Source: Cystobasidiopsis lactophilus (lineage: Eukaryota; Basidiomycota; Agaricostilbomycetes; Agaricostilbales; Chionosphaeraceae). From it: a stretch of 64,000 nucleotides of DNA. The stretch is from positions 124,001 to 188,000 of the forward strand of contig BCIO01000005.1 in the NCBI GenBank assembly GCA_001599975.1, read 5' to 3'. The position numbers and the translations under genes are program-made. Under the pieces are notes generated by a model, which saw only the letters and a list, made by a program, of their open reading frames with translations, ran no database searches and was not told where the DNA came from. Position 1 is the first letter of the stretch. Each line of letters begins with the position of its first letter. This document shows, in pieces, positions 52,101-62,788 of the stretch.

Positions 52101-52567
52101 GTGCAACGACTTTCACCAATCTGTGAGGCGTTCGGACTTCCCCTTCAGCAGCATAACTCTAATGATGCCTTCGATGTCTTTCTTTTGCCTCGCAGTATTC
52201 CCAATACCAACCTAAAGCTCTGGCGGACGTTGACCCTGGGTCTCCAACGCACACCACCGCGGCGCCTGTACTCGAGCCCGGGCGCAACTTGTTCAACGAA
52301 AAGATGCAGCACAAGCCGGCGGCGCAGAGCACCAACGCGGAGGACGTCGCCAAGGTGATCAACAACGCTGCGGCGGACTTGGACGCCGAGCTCGAGCTGG
52401 CCGCTAAGGCCGAATTGGAGCGGGTGGCGGAGAGGGACGAGCAGGCGCCGATCCCCAACGCGGACGCGAGGGTGGAGACGGCCGCGGCGGACAAGGAGGA
52501 CGACGTGGACCTGGCGGTCAAGGAGGCGCTGGCAGCTGAAAAGGGCAAGATAGAGGACGACGAGTAG
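49104..52567 (+). CDS. PMT4: Dolichyl-phosphate-mannose-protein O-mannosyltransferase (Pmt4-type)
   Basis: ER membrane enzyme that transfers mannose from dolichol-P-mannose to Ser/Thr of secretory proteins. After a disordered cytosolic N-terminus, 'RIDRPSSVVFDEVHFGG' holds the catalytic Asp-Glu pair; splicing then gives 'MAGKYLKRRFFMDVHPPLAK' and 'FRFDGHFDFKDI'. Several membrane helices follow. The lumenal MIR region shows 'NTQGGYLHSHSHNYPSGSK', 'TLYPHRDDNNVWTV', 'HDVRPSVSEVDWQNEVSGYG' and 'SHKVKLPDWGFEQQEVTC'. The C-terminal block has 'LPFFIMQRQLFLHHYLPALY'. The FDEVHFGG/RRFFMDVHPPLAK combination favours Pmt4 over Pmt1/2. An Ala/Glu-rich tail ends at 52565-52567. At least nine introns. It runs convergent with UTP4, about 100 bp apart. 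Its likely clients include the mucin-like protein at 7.3 kb. Confidence 0.88.
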
Positions 52568-52665
52568 CTTCCCCCCTTCAGGAAACCCCCGCTTGTATGC
52601 CGAACACAAAGTTGAAAAGAATCTAACGAGAACAATGGACAATGCAAAGCGAACTCCCTCTAAGC

Positions 52666-55563
52666 CTAAGCCGTGCCATATTTGCGAACTTCCACCGCCG
52701 CGGGCAAGTCCGCCAAGAGGTCGATGAACGGCCTCTCGACGACGAGCAGCTCGCCGTACTTGGAGTACTCGACGCCCAAGATGTCGTTGAACTTGCGGGA
52801 CATCCTGGCATGGACGACCTCTTGCGGCGCCGGCTTGTTGTCCTCCTTCTCCCCGCCCCGCTTCCTCCCCTGCTGCGCCTTGGGCGCTTCGAAGCCAGGG
52901 ATGGGCAGGCGGACCGAAGTGGTGAAGTTTGCGCCCCAACAAATCAAGCTCGGCGGGGAGGCCAGGTTCTTGGGGTCGGTCGGATCGGGAAGGGGTTCCA
53001 TGGTGAGGCCCAACAACTGCTCTCGCGGTTCGAGCAAAGGTTTGGGCGGGTTGAGGTGCAGGGTTTCAGCCCAGGGCGCGGGCTGCTTCTTGGACACGTC
53101 GTAGATGTAAAGCTGGCAGTTGATAAGCCCAATCACCAGGCAGTTGGGGAGGTGCGGGAGGAAACCGATGTCCGCGATGGGGTAGGCGAAGGTGGGCAGG
53201 TACCCGTGAATCTGTTTCGATATAGCTGCCAACTTCAGCATGCTTTGGGTCAAGCCTGCTAGAGGGGAAGGACGACGAACCTGGAGGGTAGAAGCAGAAA
53301 GGACAATGATGGACCGACTGGAGTCCGCGACGGCCATCCATTTTCCAGTCGGATTAGAGCGGATGTGGGTGATGTGCGCCTGGACGCTCTCCCCTCCTCC
53401 CAAAAACGGAGCGGCCGGTTCTTCCTCTTCCTCTTCATCGCTCGAATGGTGGTGGTGACCATTGACGCCGTTGGAGTGGTGGCCGTTGATGCCGTTCGAG
53501 CCATTCTTGACGCCACCAGAGCCATTCTTCAACTTCGCAGGCCCAGCCAAGTGGCGCCCGCCACTGCCCAGATTGAGGACTTTAAAGTGCGACACTTTCA
53601 CCTCCTCCTCGGCCAGGGAGACTCCAACGAGGTAAGTCTCCTCGGAAGTGGTGGGAGAGGTGGAGAAGAAGAGGGAGCGGGAGTCGGGGGTGAAGTAGAT
53701 GCTGCTCGCTGCCAGATGCTGGATGGAACCAAGAACAGGGTGGGAGGCAAGGGCGGCTGAGAAGGCCTTTGAGAGCCGGACGGAGTAGGCCGAGGAAGAG
53801 TCGGAGTAGCGCTTGTGCTTCTTGGCGCTCTCCAACCCTGGCTGTGGCTCCCACGCGCGACCTATCAGAACAATCGCTTGGCTGATAAAGGCGAGAGAGC
53901 AGGACCAACCTGAGATAGCGTCCACACTCTCAACCTCCACAAATCCCCAAGCACGACCCACTTGCCATCCGGCGACAACCCGCCCACCGTCGTCCCACCT
54001 CCTCCGCGGGCAAGTTGCAAATGGACGACTTTCCCCCATTCTCCCTTTCCTTTGTCCGCTTTGAAACTCCAAATCGAACACCCATCTTGCCTCCTGAGCA
54101 TGACCAACCCCTTGGTCGGCGCAAAAGCCAAACGAGGGGAGGTGGTAGTGACGAATGAGACTTGTCGAATCGACCCAGACACAAAGGCATTTTCAGATTC
54201 GGTAGGGTTAGAAAGGGGAGTGAGGAAGAGCGACATGTCCAACCCGCCCGAAATCAAGGTGGGTCTCCCTTTTTTGGAAGAGGAGGAGCAGAGGAGGGCT
54301 CGGATGTCGTGTGAGTGAACGCGGCGGGTGGCTGTTAATGACCACTCTTGACGTTTCGCCTTGCCAGAGGAGGAGACGAGGGAGAACTGGCAGATCCTTT
54401 GGTCCGAACTGGCCGAGTAGACCGTCTTGCCGTCCTGTGCAGGATTCCAACAGAAATAAGCAAAGGAATGTGCAATGCTTAAAAAGGGGAGGAGGGAACG
54501 CACAGGACCTAAAGTGAGCGCGAGGACGTCCGACTTGTGCGCTTTGAAGGCGTGCAGCTGGGTGTCGGAGCGGGAATCCCAGAAGACGACTTGGCCCATC
54601 GAGTCGCCGCTTATAACCATCCCATCTCTGTTCGTCATTTTCCACCTTGATCAGAACCTCCTTCTCCAGAAGATCTAAAAGGGAAAGGCGAGGGACGAAC
54701 CTAGTGATGACGACGGCCCAAACGAAAGTCTGCTGCCTGTTCCCCGCCGCCCGATCCAGGGCCATCTTCCCGACGCACTTGCCAGTGGTCACATCCCACT
54801 TCCTCAAACTAGAATCCGAGCAACCCGCCACCACCGCCTGTTCGCCCGCCCAAGCTAGGGACAACAACTGGACGGGCGCTGAGATGTCCAATGTGCGCAC
54901 AGGCGAGAACGAGTCGATGTCGATTAGGTGAATATCGCCTTCTGAGCCTGAAGCGGCTAAAGTGGTGTGGGAGGGAGAAGGGCAGAGGTCAAAGATGGCT
55001 CCTGATTCCTTCCCCAGCGGCAGTTTCCCCTTGATATCCCCAACCAGAGTCGAGGAGGCAGAAGGTAGCCAGTGCCATTCTAGGACTTCGTTAGTGCCGT
55101 TGGTGCCGAATAAGCGAGGTGGCGAGCATCGCAACTTGGCCCGATAATCTTCCCTCTCTTGTCCTGCATCAAACAGCTCTTCCTCCTCTTCAGTGAGTGC
55201 AGATCGATGGGTCCAAACCAACCTCTCCACCGTCGTCCCTCCTGGCAAAGTGGAATGTAACACCCAGCGATTGGCGAGCGAATAGTAAACCTCGACGCTC
55301 CCGTCCGTTCTTCCAACCGCCAACAGTTGACCTTGTGAAGCGTATGGGCCTAACACCAACCCAGCGTCGACTGAGGATGGGGAGAGAGCGAGGCAAGTGA
55401 TGGATGAAGGCTGGTGCGACACAAACCGCAGGCGATGGCACGCCAAAGTCCGGTTCATCCTCGATGTTGAAGGTGCCGCATCGTCGTCGTCGGTGTCGGA
55501 GCTGGTGGATGAAGAAGCGACGGGCGCAGCCAAGTGAAGAGCCCGCTGCTTGCCTTGACGCAT
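52666..55563 (-). CDS. UTP4: U3 snoRNP component Utp4 (cirhin-type WD40 protein)
   Basis: Nucleolar beta-propeller protein of the t-UTP/UTP-A subcomplex, required for rDNA transcription and pre-18S processing. N-terminal 'LRFVSHQPSSITCLALSP' is the family opening. WD-type blades follow: 'LLAVGRTDGSVEVYY', 'SSLRKWDVTTGKCVGKM', 'MVISGDSMGQVVFWDSRSDT', 'TVYSASSDQRICQF', 'GGLSPDGKWVVLGD' and 'ITHIRSNPTGKWMAVADSSR'. The C-terminus 'FNDILGVEYSKYGELLVVER' and 'PFIDLLADLPAAVEVRKYGT' matches the conserved Utp4 end. A His/Asn/Gly-rich and acidic insert (about 53400-53530) is low-complexity. Introns near 54640-54705, 54432-54510, 54310-54365, 53863-53915 and 53220-53285. Start 55563 (MRQGKQ) is chosen; 55590 or an internal Met at the family opening are alternatives. 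Confidence 0.88.
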
Positions 55564-56015
55564 CGTTGACGCTGGGCAAAGGGGCAACACACAGAAAAAT
55601 TTATGAGGAGGAGCACACGTGATTTCGGCTAATTGTCGTGGGGTTTTGGGTCGTCGCTGATCGTGAAAAGCAGCTTGAACAGCAACGACGATAAGGCATT
55701 TCAGATGTGCAAAAAGTCCCCCCAGGAGAGCGAGGGGCGTGCCCGAATGTCATTGCCTTGATGTCAAATCTCTGAGGATTCATTGGCTTTGGTCTGCCTT
55801 TTCCGATCCTTAATGCAGTTTCGTTGGCGGTTTGACAAGGGGACCAGGCGAACGGCCCGGGTTCTCGCGCCTAGCCACAGCAAGATCAGAAGGACGCTCC
55901 GAGCCGAGGGAGGTAAGGACGTTCTCCCAGCTCTGTCATCTATCATCGCCGCGAGGCTCTCCGTTTTCCTTCTCTGCCACTTCCATCAACTGTTCGCTCG
56001 TCTTCTCAGGACGAA
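55564..56015. other. Divergent region between UTP4 and family B gene 1
   Basis: Probable promoters. The last 80 bases (ctccgttttcc ... cttccatcaa) resemble the 5' flank of family B gene 2 (57926-57976), so the upstream region was duplicated with the gene. Confidence 0.5.
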
Positions 56016-56996
56016 ATGCTGCTGACGGCCAAAGTATATCACAAGACTGCCGCAGCAGCTTTGCGACGCCGAGATTGGGAAAGCGTCCGAGCGTCTGCGA
56101 CGCCGAGATTGGGAAAGCGTCCGAGCGTCTGCAAGCTGCGTGGGCCGATGTCAACAGACTCAAAGAAGTGCTGAACGAAGAACGGATCGAGTTTCATGCC
56201 TGGCCCGAAGTCATCAAAGTCACCTGCGTCTGCCTGCTGCACGACCGCCGACCCAGACCCTTAGGTGACGCCACGCACTACCCCGGCTTTCAAGCCGTTG
56301 AGCGCTGGCTCTTTCCCTGCTTGAATCCCATCCGACACCTCTTGTACCTCACCCACCGGGTCTTGGCCGACATCGACCCTCAAAGACACCCCGCCGCCAC
56401 CAACATCGACACGGCCGCCCTTGGCATCCCCGTCGAGGACGCAACCAAAGCAATGCACGGCTACACCCTCCGAGAATTCGAAAGCGCCTTGGAAGCCCTG
56501 GGAGAGTCGACCAACACCGTCTCGCGCTCGACAGCACTGCCTTTTCAGGCGAAGGAGGTGAGCCATTCGAAAGTGCGTTCGGGTCTCCCACAGTGCATCT
56601 TATCTGGTCTATTTCCAACCCCCACAGCTGTTCGACCTTGTTGACGAGTACTTCAAGACGTTCGACGCCGAGTTGAAGGTACTCCGCCTACATTCCGAGG
56701 CGCAGCTCAAGGCCGGCTTCTACTTGGAAGGTCTGCACACCCTGCAGGAAATTCAGATCGTGAGTCCACACGTTCCTCTATGAGTACGTTTGCCATGGCC
56801 GCGATATGTGCTGACGAACGCTTAGATGAGCGAGCGGCATCTGGCGCAGCAGCGCTTGCGCACTAACATCAGCGTCCGAATCTTGGAGCTTCACAAGCAT
56901 CATCTCGAAGCCTCGACAGATGTCCAGGCTCCCAAGCCACCCGCGGTCGGGGCGAGCGGGCCCGTGGGTGTGGGTGTGGGATCCAAGCCCGCTTGA
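56016..56996 (+). CDS. Unrecognised helical protein, family B gene 1
   Basis: About 260 residues, no signal peptide. Start MLLTAK at 56016 followed by a donor gtatat; the exact acceptor is unclear because of a 34-bp tandem duplication (56063-56130). The main exon then reads 'ERLQAAWADVNRLKEVLNEE', 'WPEVIKVTCVCLLHDRRP', 'AVERWLFPCLNPIRHLLYLT', 'GIPVEDATKAMHGYTLREFE'. Two more exons add 'LFDLVDEYFKTFDAELKVLR' and 'MSERHLAQQRLRTNISVRIL'. A Gly/Val-rich tail ends at 56994-56996. The same segments recur in family B gene 2. Mostly amphipathic helices; possibly a coiled-coil or helical-bundle scaffold. No domain recognised. Confidence 0.65.
56063..56130. repeat. 34-bp perfect tandem duplication
   Basis: Two identical 34-bp units, 56063-56096 and 56097-56130, starting gcgacgccgagattggg. 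Length is not a multiple of three, so it must either lie partly in an intron or shift the frame at the 5' end of family B gene 1. Confidence 0.95.
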
Positions 56997-57976
56997 GCGC
57001 ATTGTACTCCCAGCTTCACCCTGTTTCCGTCTGCAATCCTAGACTTATTTTCCCGTAAAATTACCTAGAGGAACTCTAGGTCCTGTAAACTGTTTCTGTA
57101 ACGCGATTTTTTCATGACGCGCTCAAATTTCAGACCGATCGTGTTACAGAGCTTTTGGCTAGCTTCCTTCGTCATCACAGAACCAGACCGGTTGTCGGCA
57201 GGCGAGAGGTTGAGACTTCCGCTGCTTTCGGACGCAAGCTGAACGGCGGCTTGGTGTCGAGGTTCGTTGGGCGAGGGGGCGCCAGCGAAGCGCGCCACCG
57301 AGCATGGATTCCTTGAATTGGCGATGCGAACAGCGGGCAGGAGGAGAGCTGAGAACTTAGAATCGGGTGGCAAATTTGTTTATGCCTTGGCTGCCTCCAG
57401 ACTGCCTCTCAACGGGCGCCTTATAGGCTTGAAGGAACGAGCACGTATAGTGCTTTGAGACGTACCAACAGTTCCTCTAGGTCCCAGCGGCTAAGCCGTC
57501 ATTCACTCTAGTCGTCAACGTGGGACCTTGGGTTGGTAATCTGAACCGTCCATTCGCCACCGACCACCGGTTCGCCTTTGAAGCCGGGGCACTGCGGCCA
57601 ATTTCTTGAGTCATGGGGTTGCTCTGCTTCGACCTCCCACGCTGCTCAGATGGCCATCGTATTGCTGACCGTCAAGGAAGTCCCAGGTCCACTGCCGGGA
57701 GTGCCTCTCCCTTTCGCAAAAAAATGTCCTCTCTTCGCGTGGCACCGGTGGCTGTTGGCCCTGCTGTCCTTGGATCCTACATGGCAATCTCACATGTGGC
57801 TCAGCGGCTCATAGGGGTTTCCCAAGTGAATCGAACAATGCCTCCCGGGATCAGAAGGTTGCTCCGAGTCCGAGGGCGCGTAATGGTCTCGCTGTCTTCT
57901 GATTCTTCAGAGAGCACCGCAGCGCTCCGTTTTCCTCTCTGCAACTTCCATCAGTCTTCCTTTGCATCAAACCACA
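56997..57976. other. Spacer between family B genes
   Basis: No gene recognised. It contains a block at 57540-57600 (ttcgccaccgaccac, then tttgaagccgg) that recurs upstream of both GNAT genes (58990-59060 and 60480-60560). Confidence 0.45.
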
Positions 57977-58903
57977 ATGCAGACTGCAGAGCCCCATCAC
58001 GACCTTGTCGCGACCTGCCAAGAGGAGCTCAACCAAGCTGAAGCCAGCCTCAAAAGCGCGTCGGCGAGAGTCGACAGGCTGGCCAACGAGCTGAAGCACA
58101 ATGCCACCAAATTGGACGTCAAATCTTGGCCTCGCGTCGTCAAAGTGGTCTGCGCCTTCATGTTATACAATCCGGACGCGGCCCCCATTCACGAAGGCTA
58201 TACTGCCATTGAGGCGTGGCTCCGCCCTCAACTTGATCCCATCAAAGCACTCGTCCACTTCTCTCACGAAGTTCTGTCTGGTCCCTCCATCTACACCGAT
58301 GGCAGCTCGAGGCCCCAGGCGGATGTCAGCTACTTTGGCATTTCGCCGCAAGACGCCACCAAGGTGTTGAACTCCTACACTGTCTCCCACTTCAACAAGG
58401 CTACGAAGGCCTTGGGATTGCCGATCGGCGCTGGCGCTCCTGCTGCCGCCGCCGGCGCTATCGTGCGAACCGCAAGCCCGGAGAAGATGACCGGCGTCCA
58501 CCCCCATCCCGAACGGGCAACACCGCCCGCTACGTCCTCGCTGTAGCTGCTCCCGGTCGCTGAAGAACATTTTCAAACTGCCTCAGAGGGGCTCAAGCAG
58601 CTCCGCGAGCATCGGCTAACGCTGGTGCAAGCTGGCAAGCCTTTGAGTGGCCAGAACTGTCTCGTCATTTACTTAGAGGTGAGCTAAACTGCACGCCTGT
58701 TTGTGATCTGATCCATCCTTGACTGGTCTCTGCTTCGTCAGTTGAGCGCCAAGCTGCAAAAGTTGTTGAGTATGCACGCTAGGATCGGTCTCGATGTCAT
58801 GCACCTCTACCACGCTCACATTGGACATCTTGAAGAGGTCGAAACTGCTCCAAGTGGCGCAGGGAAGGCACCGTTGGCGGGTGCCGGGCATGTTAAACCC
58901 TGA
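57977..58903 (+). CDS. Unrecognised helical protein, family B gene 2
   Basis: Start 'MQTAEPHHDLVATCQEELNQ' at 57977, then 'WPRVVKVVCAFMLYNPDAAP', 'AIEAWLRPQLDPIKALVHFS', 'GISPQDATKVLNSYTVSHFN'. An intron ends at about 58542 (gctgtag), giving 'LLPVAEEHFQTASEGLKQLR' aligned with the second exon of gene 1. A final exon 'LSAKLQKLLSMHARIGLDVM' ends in a Gly/Ala-rich tail with stop 58901-58903. Intron positions agree with gene 1. The N-terminal exon here is uninterrupted, unlike gene 1 with its 34-bp duplication. No known domain; same caveats as gene 1. Confidence 0.65.
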
Positions 58904-59277
58904 CAAGTGGCAGTGAACAAATAGATGTTTCCTGTTTCCCTTGCAAGACTTTCTGGTCCTGTAGTCTCTATTTCTCATACGACAGATGAACTGGCGTTCT
59001 CTCGCCACCGACCACTTGTCAAATGTCGTGCCTATTCTCGCTCATTTTTGAAGCCGGAGCCTTGCTCAAGCGCGACGAAGTTGGCTTGAAGTAATGCCGC
59101 GGCTTCCAGTGCTTGAAATTTGACTCCAAAGCCGTCCCAGGGCTGCAAAGCTGGCCTGCCCAAGGACCTCGCGTTGTTTGAACAGACTCCGTGGGAAGGT
59201 TTCGTGCTTCGAGCATGAGGCGGTGTCGCTTCCCAGGCCTTGGCTTGCTCCCTGACGCCGAAGAACGATGCCCAAAG

Positions 59278-60311
59278 TAGTCAAACTCGAGCCAGGAGAT
59301 GCGAACCTTGGTGCGGCCCCGGTTTGCTGCCTGGCCAAGGGAGGCATACTAGAACTCAAGACTGCATGCCACGTGCAGACTCGATCTTGCAAGACTTGGC
59401 ACTCGTAGGAGCAAGAGCTTTCAGCGAGAGCAAGCGTGAGCGTTCAGCCCCATGCCAAAACTTGAAACCCAAGGCTAATGAGGACTCGAAGACATCAACC
59501 AGTCCAAATGGCTCTTCAAATCGCGTTCGGTCCGTTCTCTCTCTTCAATGAGCCGTTCATGACTAACGTGGTTCCTCGCGCACACGCAATCAGCTGGAAG
59601 AATACCGGGGACCCTGGCTGGGCACTTTCACCTTCTTGCTCTCCCAATTCCTGCAGCACGGCTCGGTGTACATCTTGGACAACCGGCAAGGCTTCATCGT
59701 CTGCCATGCACCTGGGAACACTGCTCCTCCGCCCTCTGTTGACCGCGTGGCCGCTCTACCTTGGTTCCGCGAGATGGACTCGGAGCAACTCGCTGGCTTT
59801 GCAAAGGTTCTTCTAGCTCCCTCGAATCTTGGAGACGTTGTGCTCAGATAGTTACTGCTCAAAGTTGATGGCGAAGTCCAAAGAGGTGTACGACGAACTG
59901 TACGGCGATGGACATGCGTACGGGGCCGAGCGGTTCAACGTACCGTTCGTGGCTGTCTCCCCGGAGATGCAGGGCCAAGGCTACGGCAAGATGTTGCTGG
60001 GCAAGGTTTGCGGCTTGGTTGGCTCTCCTTCTGGCTTCAGAAAAGGGTTTGGTGAACTAATTTGGAGGACGACAGGCGGACGAGTAAGGCGTGGAAGTCC
60101 TGCTCTCCACCGCGACAGCCGCAAATGTAAGCTTCGTCTCTTAAACTGACCTCTTGCCTTGTCTTTACAAGCCATTGCGGTACAGCGCGATTTTTACAGC
60201 AAGCACTTCAACTTCAAAGTCTCGGCCCAGTCAGAGGTGGAGGCCGACGGGATGGGCCAGCTTTCCACCTGGTTCATGGCCCGGCAGCCGCTGTCACCGG
60301 TTTCGGCTTGA
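59278..60311 (+). CDS. GNAT-type acetyltransferase, tandem copy 1
   Basis: Predicted acetyl-CoA-dependent acetyltransferase. Multi-exon: 'MPKVVKLEPGDANL', 'RADSILQDLALVGARAFSES', 'DINQSKWLFKSRS', 'LEEYRGPWLGTFTFLLSQFL', 'VYILDNRQGFIVCHAPG', 'LPWFREMDSEQLAGFAK', 'SKEVYDELYGDGHAYG', 'NVPFVAVSPEMQGQGYGKML' (acetyl-CoA loop Q-G-Q-G-Y-G), 'EVLLSTATAANV' and 'RDFYSKHFNFKVSAQSEVEA', with stop at 60309-60311. The RDFYxKxxFK ending is the normal last GNAT motif. Every intron restores a frame shared with copy 2. The gene looks intact. Substrate unknown. Confidence 0.75.
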
Positions 60312-60716
60312 AGGGGATCGCCTGTGGAGGTTGTCGGCGGGGGTGTTCGGCGACTGGGCATAACTCTTGCCACTTTGGGGAAGGTTCTGCTCTGCCACCC
60401 TAGCGCTTGGCGTCGTTTCTAAGGCACTTTAGAGCCTTCGCGCTTCTATCTGCATCATTTGCATGCGCCAACTGAGCTGGTGTCTTTTCGCCACCAACCG
60501 CTTGCCCGACTCCCAGCCGCCTGTCAGCCAGTGGCTCGGGTCGCCTCGGCTTTGGTCTGAAGCGACGTTGGCTCTTTCCCTCTCTCTCTAGTCGTTTTAA
60601 GTCCCTACATGCCCTAGGAAGCGACGGCCCCTGCTGCGACGTGTTCTCTGACCTCTCGTGCCGCCTGCTCTCTTTTTGAGCACAGTGCCATTGCTGCCGA
60701 GCAAATTCCCCAAGAT
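60312..60716. other. Spacer between the tandem GNAT genes
   Basis: Contains the repeated upstream block (tcttttcgccaccaaccgc at about 60482) shared with the upstream regions of GNAT copy 1 and family B gene 2. Nothing else recognised. Confidence 0.45.
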
Positions 60717-61789
60717 ATGCCAAAAATCGTCAAATTGGACCCCAAAGACTCTGAATTGCGTGGGCACTATTGCTTTACGGCACTGTGACAAGCCACGATT
60801 GGAATTGAGGTTGATTTGCGGCCGCGCAGAGGCTATTCTTGGAGGTTTGGTGCAGCTCGCGATCAGAGCTTTCAGCGAGGTGCAGCGTACGCGCTTCCGT
60901 CTTCTCGTGACGGCGAGAAGGCGACAAACAAGAGTTGAAAGAGCCTTTTGAGAGCAGAAATCAACCAGACCAAATGGCTCTTCAAGTCCCGCTCCGTCAG
61001 TCCTTGTCCTTGTCACGATGGTGCCACTCTCACCAGATCGAGATCAACAGTTTGAAGAATGCCCAGAAGCTTGGACCGGGACCTTCTCTTTCCTTTTCGC
61101 CCAAGCCATCCGCTTCGGCTCTATCTGGATGTTGGACAACCGGCAGGGCTTCATCGTCACTTATGCCCCTGGACAAGCTGTCTCCCACGATTCAATGGCG
61201 AAAAGCATGGCGGATCACGAATGGGTTCAGCAGTTGGACTCGCATCAGCTCGCGGGTTTCACTCTAGTGAGTGCTCAAGTTTGTCTCCTTGCCTTGCATT
61301 TGGCTCAAGAGAAGCGCAAAATAGCTGGTGAAACGGAGTCAAGAGAGTTCTGATAGGCTTTATGGGGACGGCCAAGCGCACAAGCTGGCCAACTTCAACG
61401 TGCCGCTGGTGGCAATTGATCCAAATGCGCAAGGCAAAGGGTTCGGGAGCCTGCTGATGAAGCATGTGTGCGACTTAGTGCGCATCCTTGTTCTTCTTCT
61501 CTTCATCTTTGCGTGGGCTGAAGGGGTCGTGACAGGCGGACGAGCAAGGCGTCGAAGTCCTGCTGGCCACCGCTTCACCTCCAGGCGTGAGTTGGTCTGC
61601 CACATCTCTAGATCCTCTTGTTCATTCATAACATGCGAGGATAGCGGGACTTCTACGCTAAGCACTTTGGCTTTCGAATTACGGCTCAGGTGGACTTCGA
61701 AGAGGAGGACCTGGGCAAGCTTCGATCTTGGTCCATGGCTAGACCGACGAAAAGGGCAAGAGAAGGAAAAGGAGGGGAGAGGGGTGTAG
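60717..61789 (+). CDS. GNAT-type acetyltransferase, tandem copy 2
   Basis: Paralogue of copy 1 with the same exon plan: 'MPKIVKLDPKDSEL', 'GRAEAILGGLVQLAIRAFSE', 'RAEINQTKWLFKSRS', 'FEECPEAWTGTFSFLFAQAI', 'IWMLDNRQGFIVTYAPGQAV', 'HEWVQQLDSHQLAGF', 'NVPLVAIDPNAQGKGFGSLL' (loop Q-G-K-G-F-G), 'ADEQGVEVLLATAS', 'RDFYAKHFGFRITAQVDFEE' and a Lys/Arg-rich tail with stop 61787-61789. About half of residues agree with copy 1 by eye. Intact. Substrate unknown. Confidence 0.75.
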
Positions 61790-62360
61790 GGTGTGTGTAT
61801 ATTACATTATAACGGGGCTGGGGACGAGATTGTCAATAGTTTACTGCCTCGGTCGGGAGAGAGGCCTAGTCCCCCTCTCCTCTATTTGTCTTCCGCCATC
61901 TCCGTTTACTACTCGTCGTTTGAGGCAACCTAAGCAACCCAATACGCCGCCGGCACTTTCGCTGCCCCCGCCTCACCCAACCCGTCTGCATCAGAGTCCT
62001 CCACCGCCCTTTTGGGGGGACCTATCCATTGGTTCCCGTTTGTTGTATTGGTATAGAGATGTGTAATGAGCGCCAAACCGAGTGGGTATTGAGGGGTGGA
62101 GGCTGCGTGCTGGCCGGGGTGAGGGAGTGGTGCTCCCGCTGAGCGGCCAAAGTGGTGAGTCTTGAGGAATAGGCAGCGTGACTTTCAAGGCATACATTGC
62201 TCCTTGAACAAAAGCATCAACGAGTCATAGTCCTGTGGTGGTCACCGAAAAAACAGTCAACTACATGATTACCGGAGGTGATGCACATGCGAACACTCAC
62301 GGCGTTCGTAGCTTTAGATGCCAGACTAGATGCCATTCGCGATGCAGCTCAGCAAGATGA
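61790..62360. other. Convergent intergenic region
   Basis: Between GNAT copy 2 and PET191. Pyrimidine-rich and simple in places (about 61870-62020). No gene recognised. Confidence 0.4.
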
Positions 62361-62788
62361 TTATAGCGCTGTCGAGAAGGAGAACAAGGCAAGTCGATAA
62401 GTCCTCTTTGCCATCCCGAGTTCAACCGCGCAGAGAAACCTACCAGCGTCCACAGACTTGACACTCTCACTGGGCGGAGCAGCAGCCGATGCGCTATTCG
62501 GAATGCCTCTGAACCGCTTTCGCATGTCCAACTGCAAGCCAATATCCCCTTTCAAAACCTTGAAATTTTTGGAGTGGAAGCAAAGCCTACGAGCGCCCGC
62601 TTGCATTCGAACAGCGCCTTCCTCTGGAACTGGCACTCTTGCGGCAGCTCGTCCATGTGGTTCTTGAGGCAGTCCTGCACGGCTTCCCCCGGCGCCGACT
62701 CGCGCAGAGGGTGGTTTTGAAAGACGGGCGTCTTGATGATGCACAGCGCCAGGTCGGTGCGGATCTGGCCGCATTGCGTTTGCGACAT
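62361..62788 (-). CDS. PET191: Cytochrome c oxidase assembly protein Pet191/Coa5
   Basis: Twin-Cx9C protein of the mitochondrial intermembrane space needed to assemble complex IV. Start at 62788: 'MSQTQCGQIRTDLALCIIKT'; then 'CLKNHMDELPQECQFQRKAL' and 'FECKRAL'. An intron (about 62536-62580) joins to 'LDMRKRFRGIPNSASAAAPP'. This fits the family pattern C-x-x-(I/L)-R-x-x-L-x-x-C ... D-C-L ... L-P-x-x-C-x-x-x-(R/Q)-x-x-x-F-x-C-K-R-x-(L)-(L)-D-M-(R)-x-R-F. A last intron gives the end 'SVKSVDAAL' with stop TAA at 62361-62363. About 110 residues with a short C-terminal extension beyond the yeast form. Confidence 0.9.
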
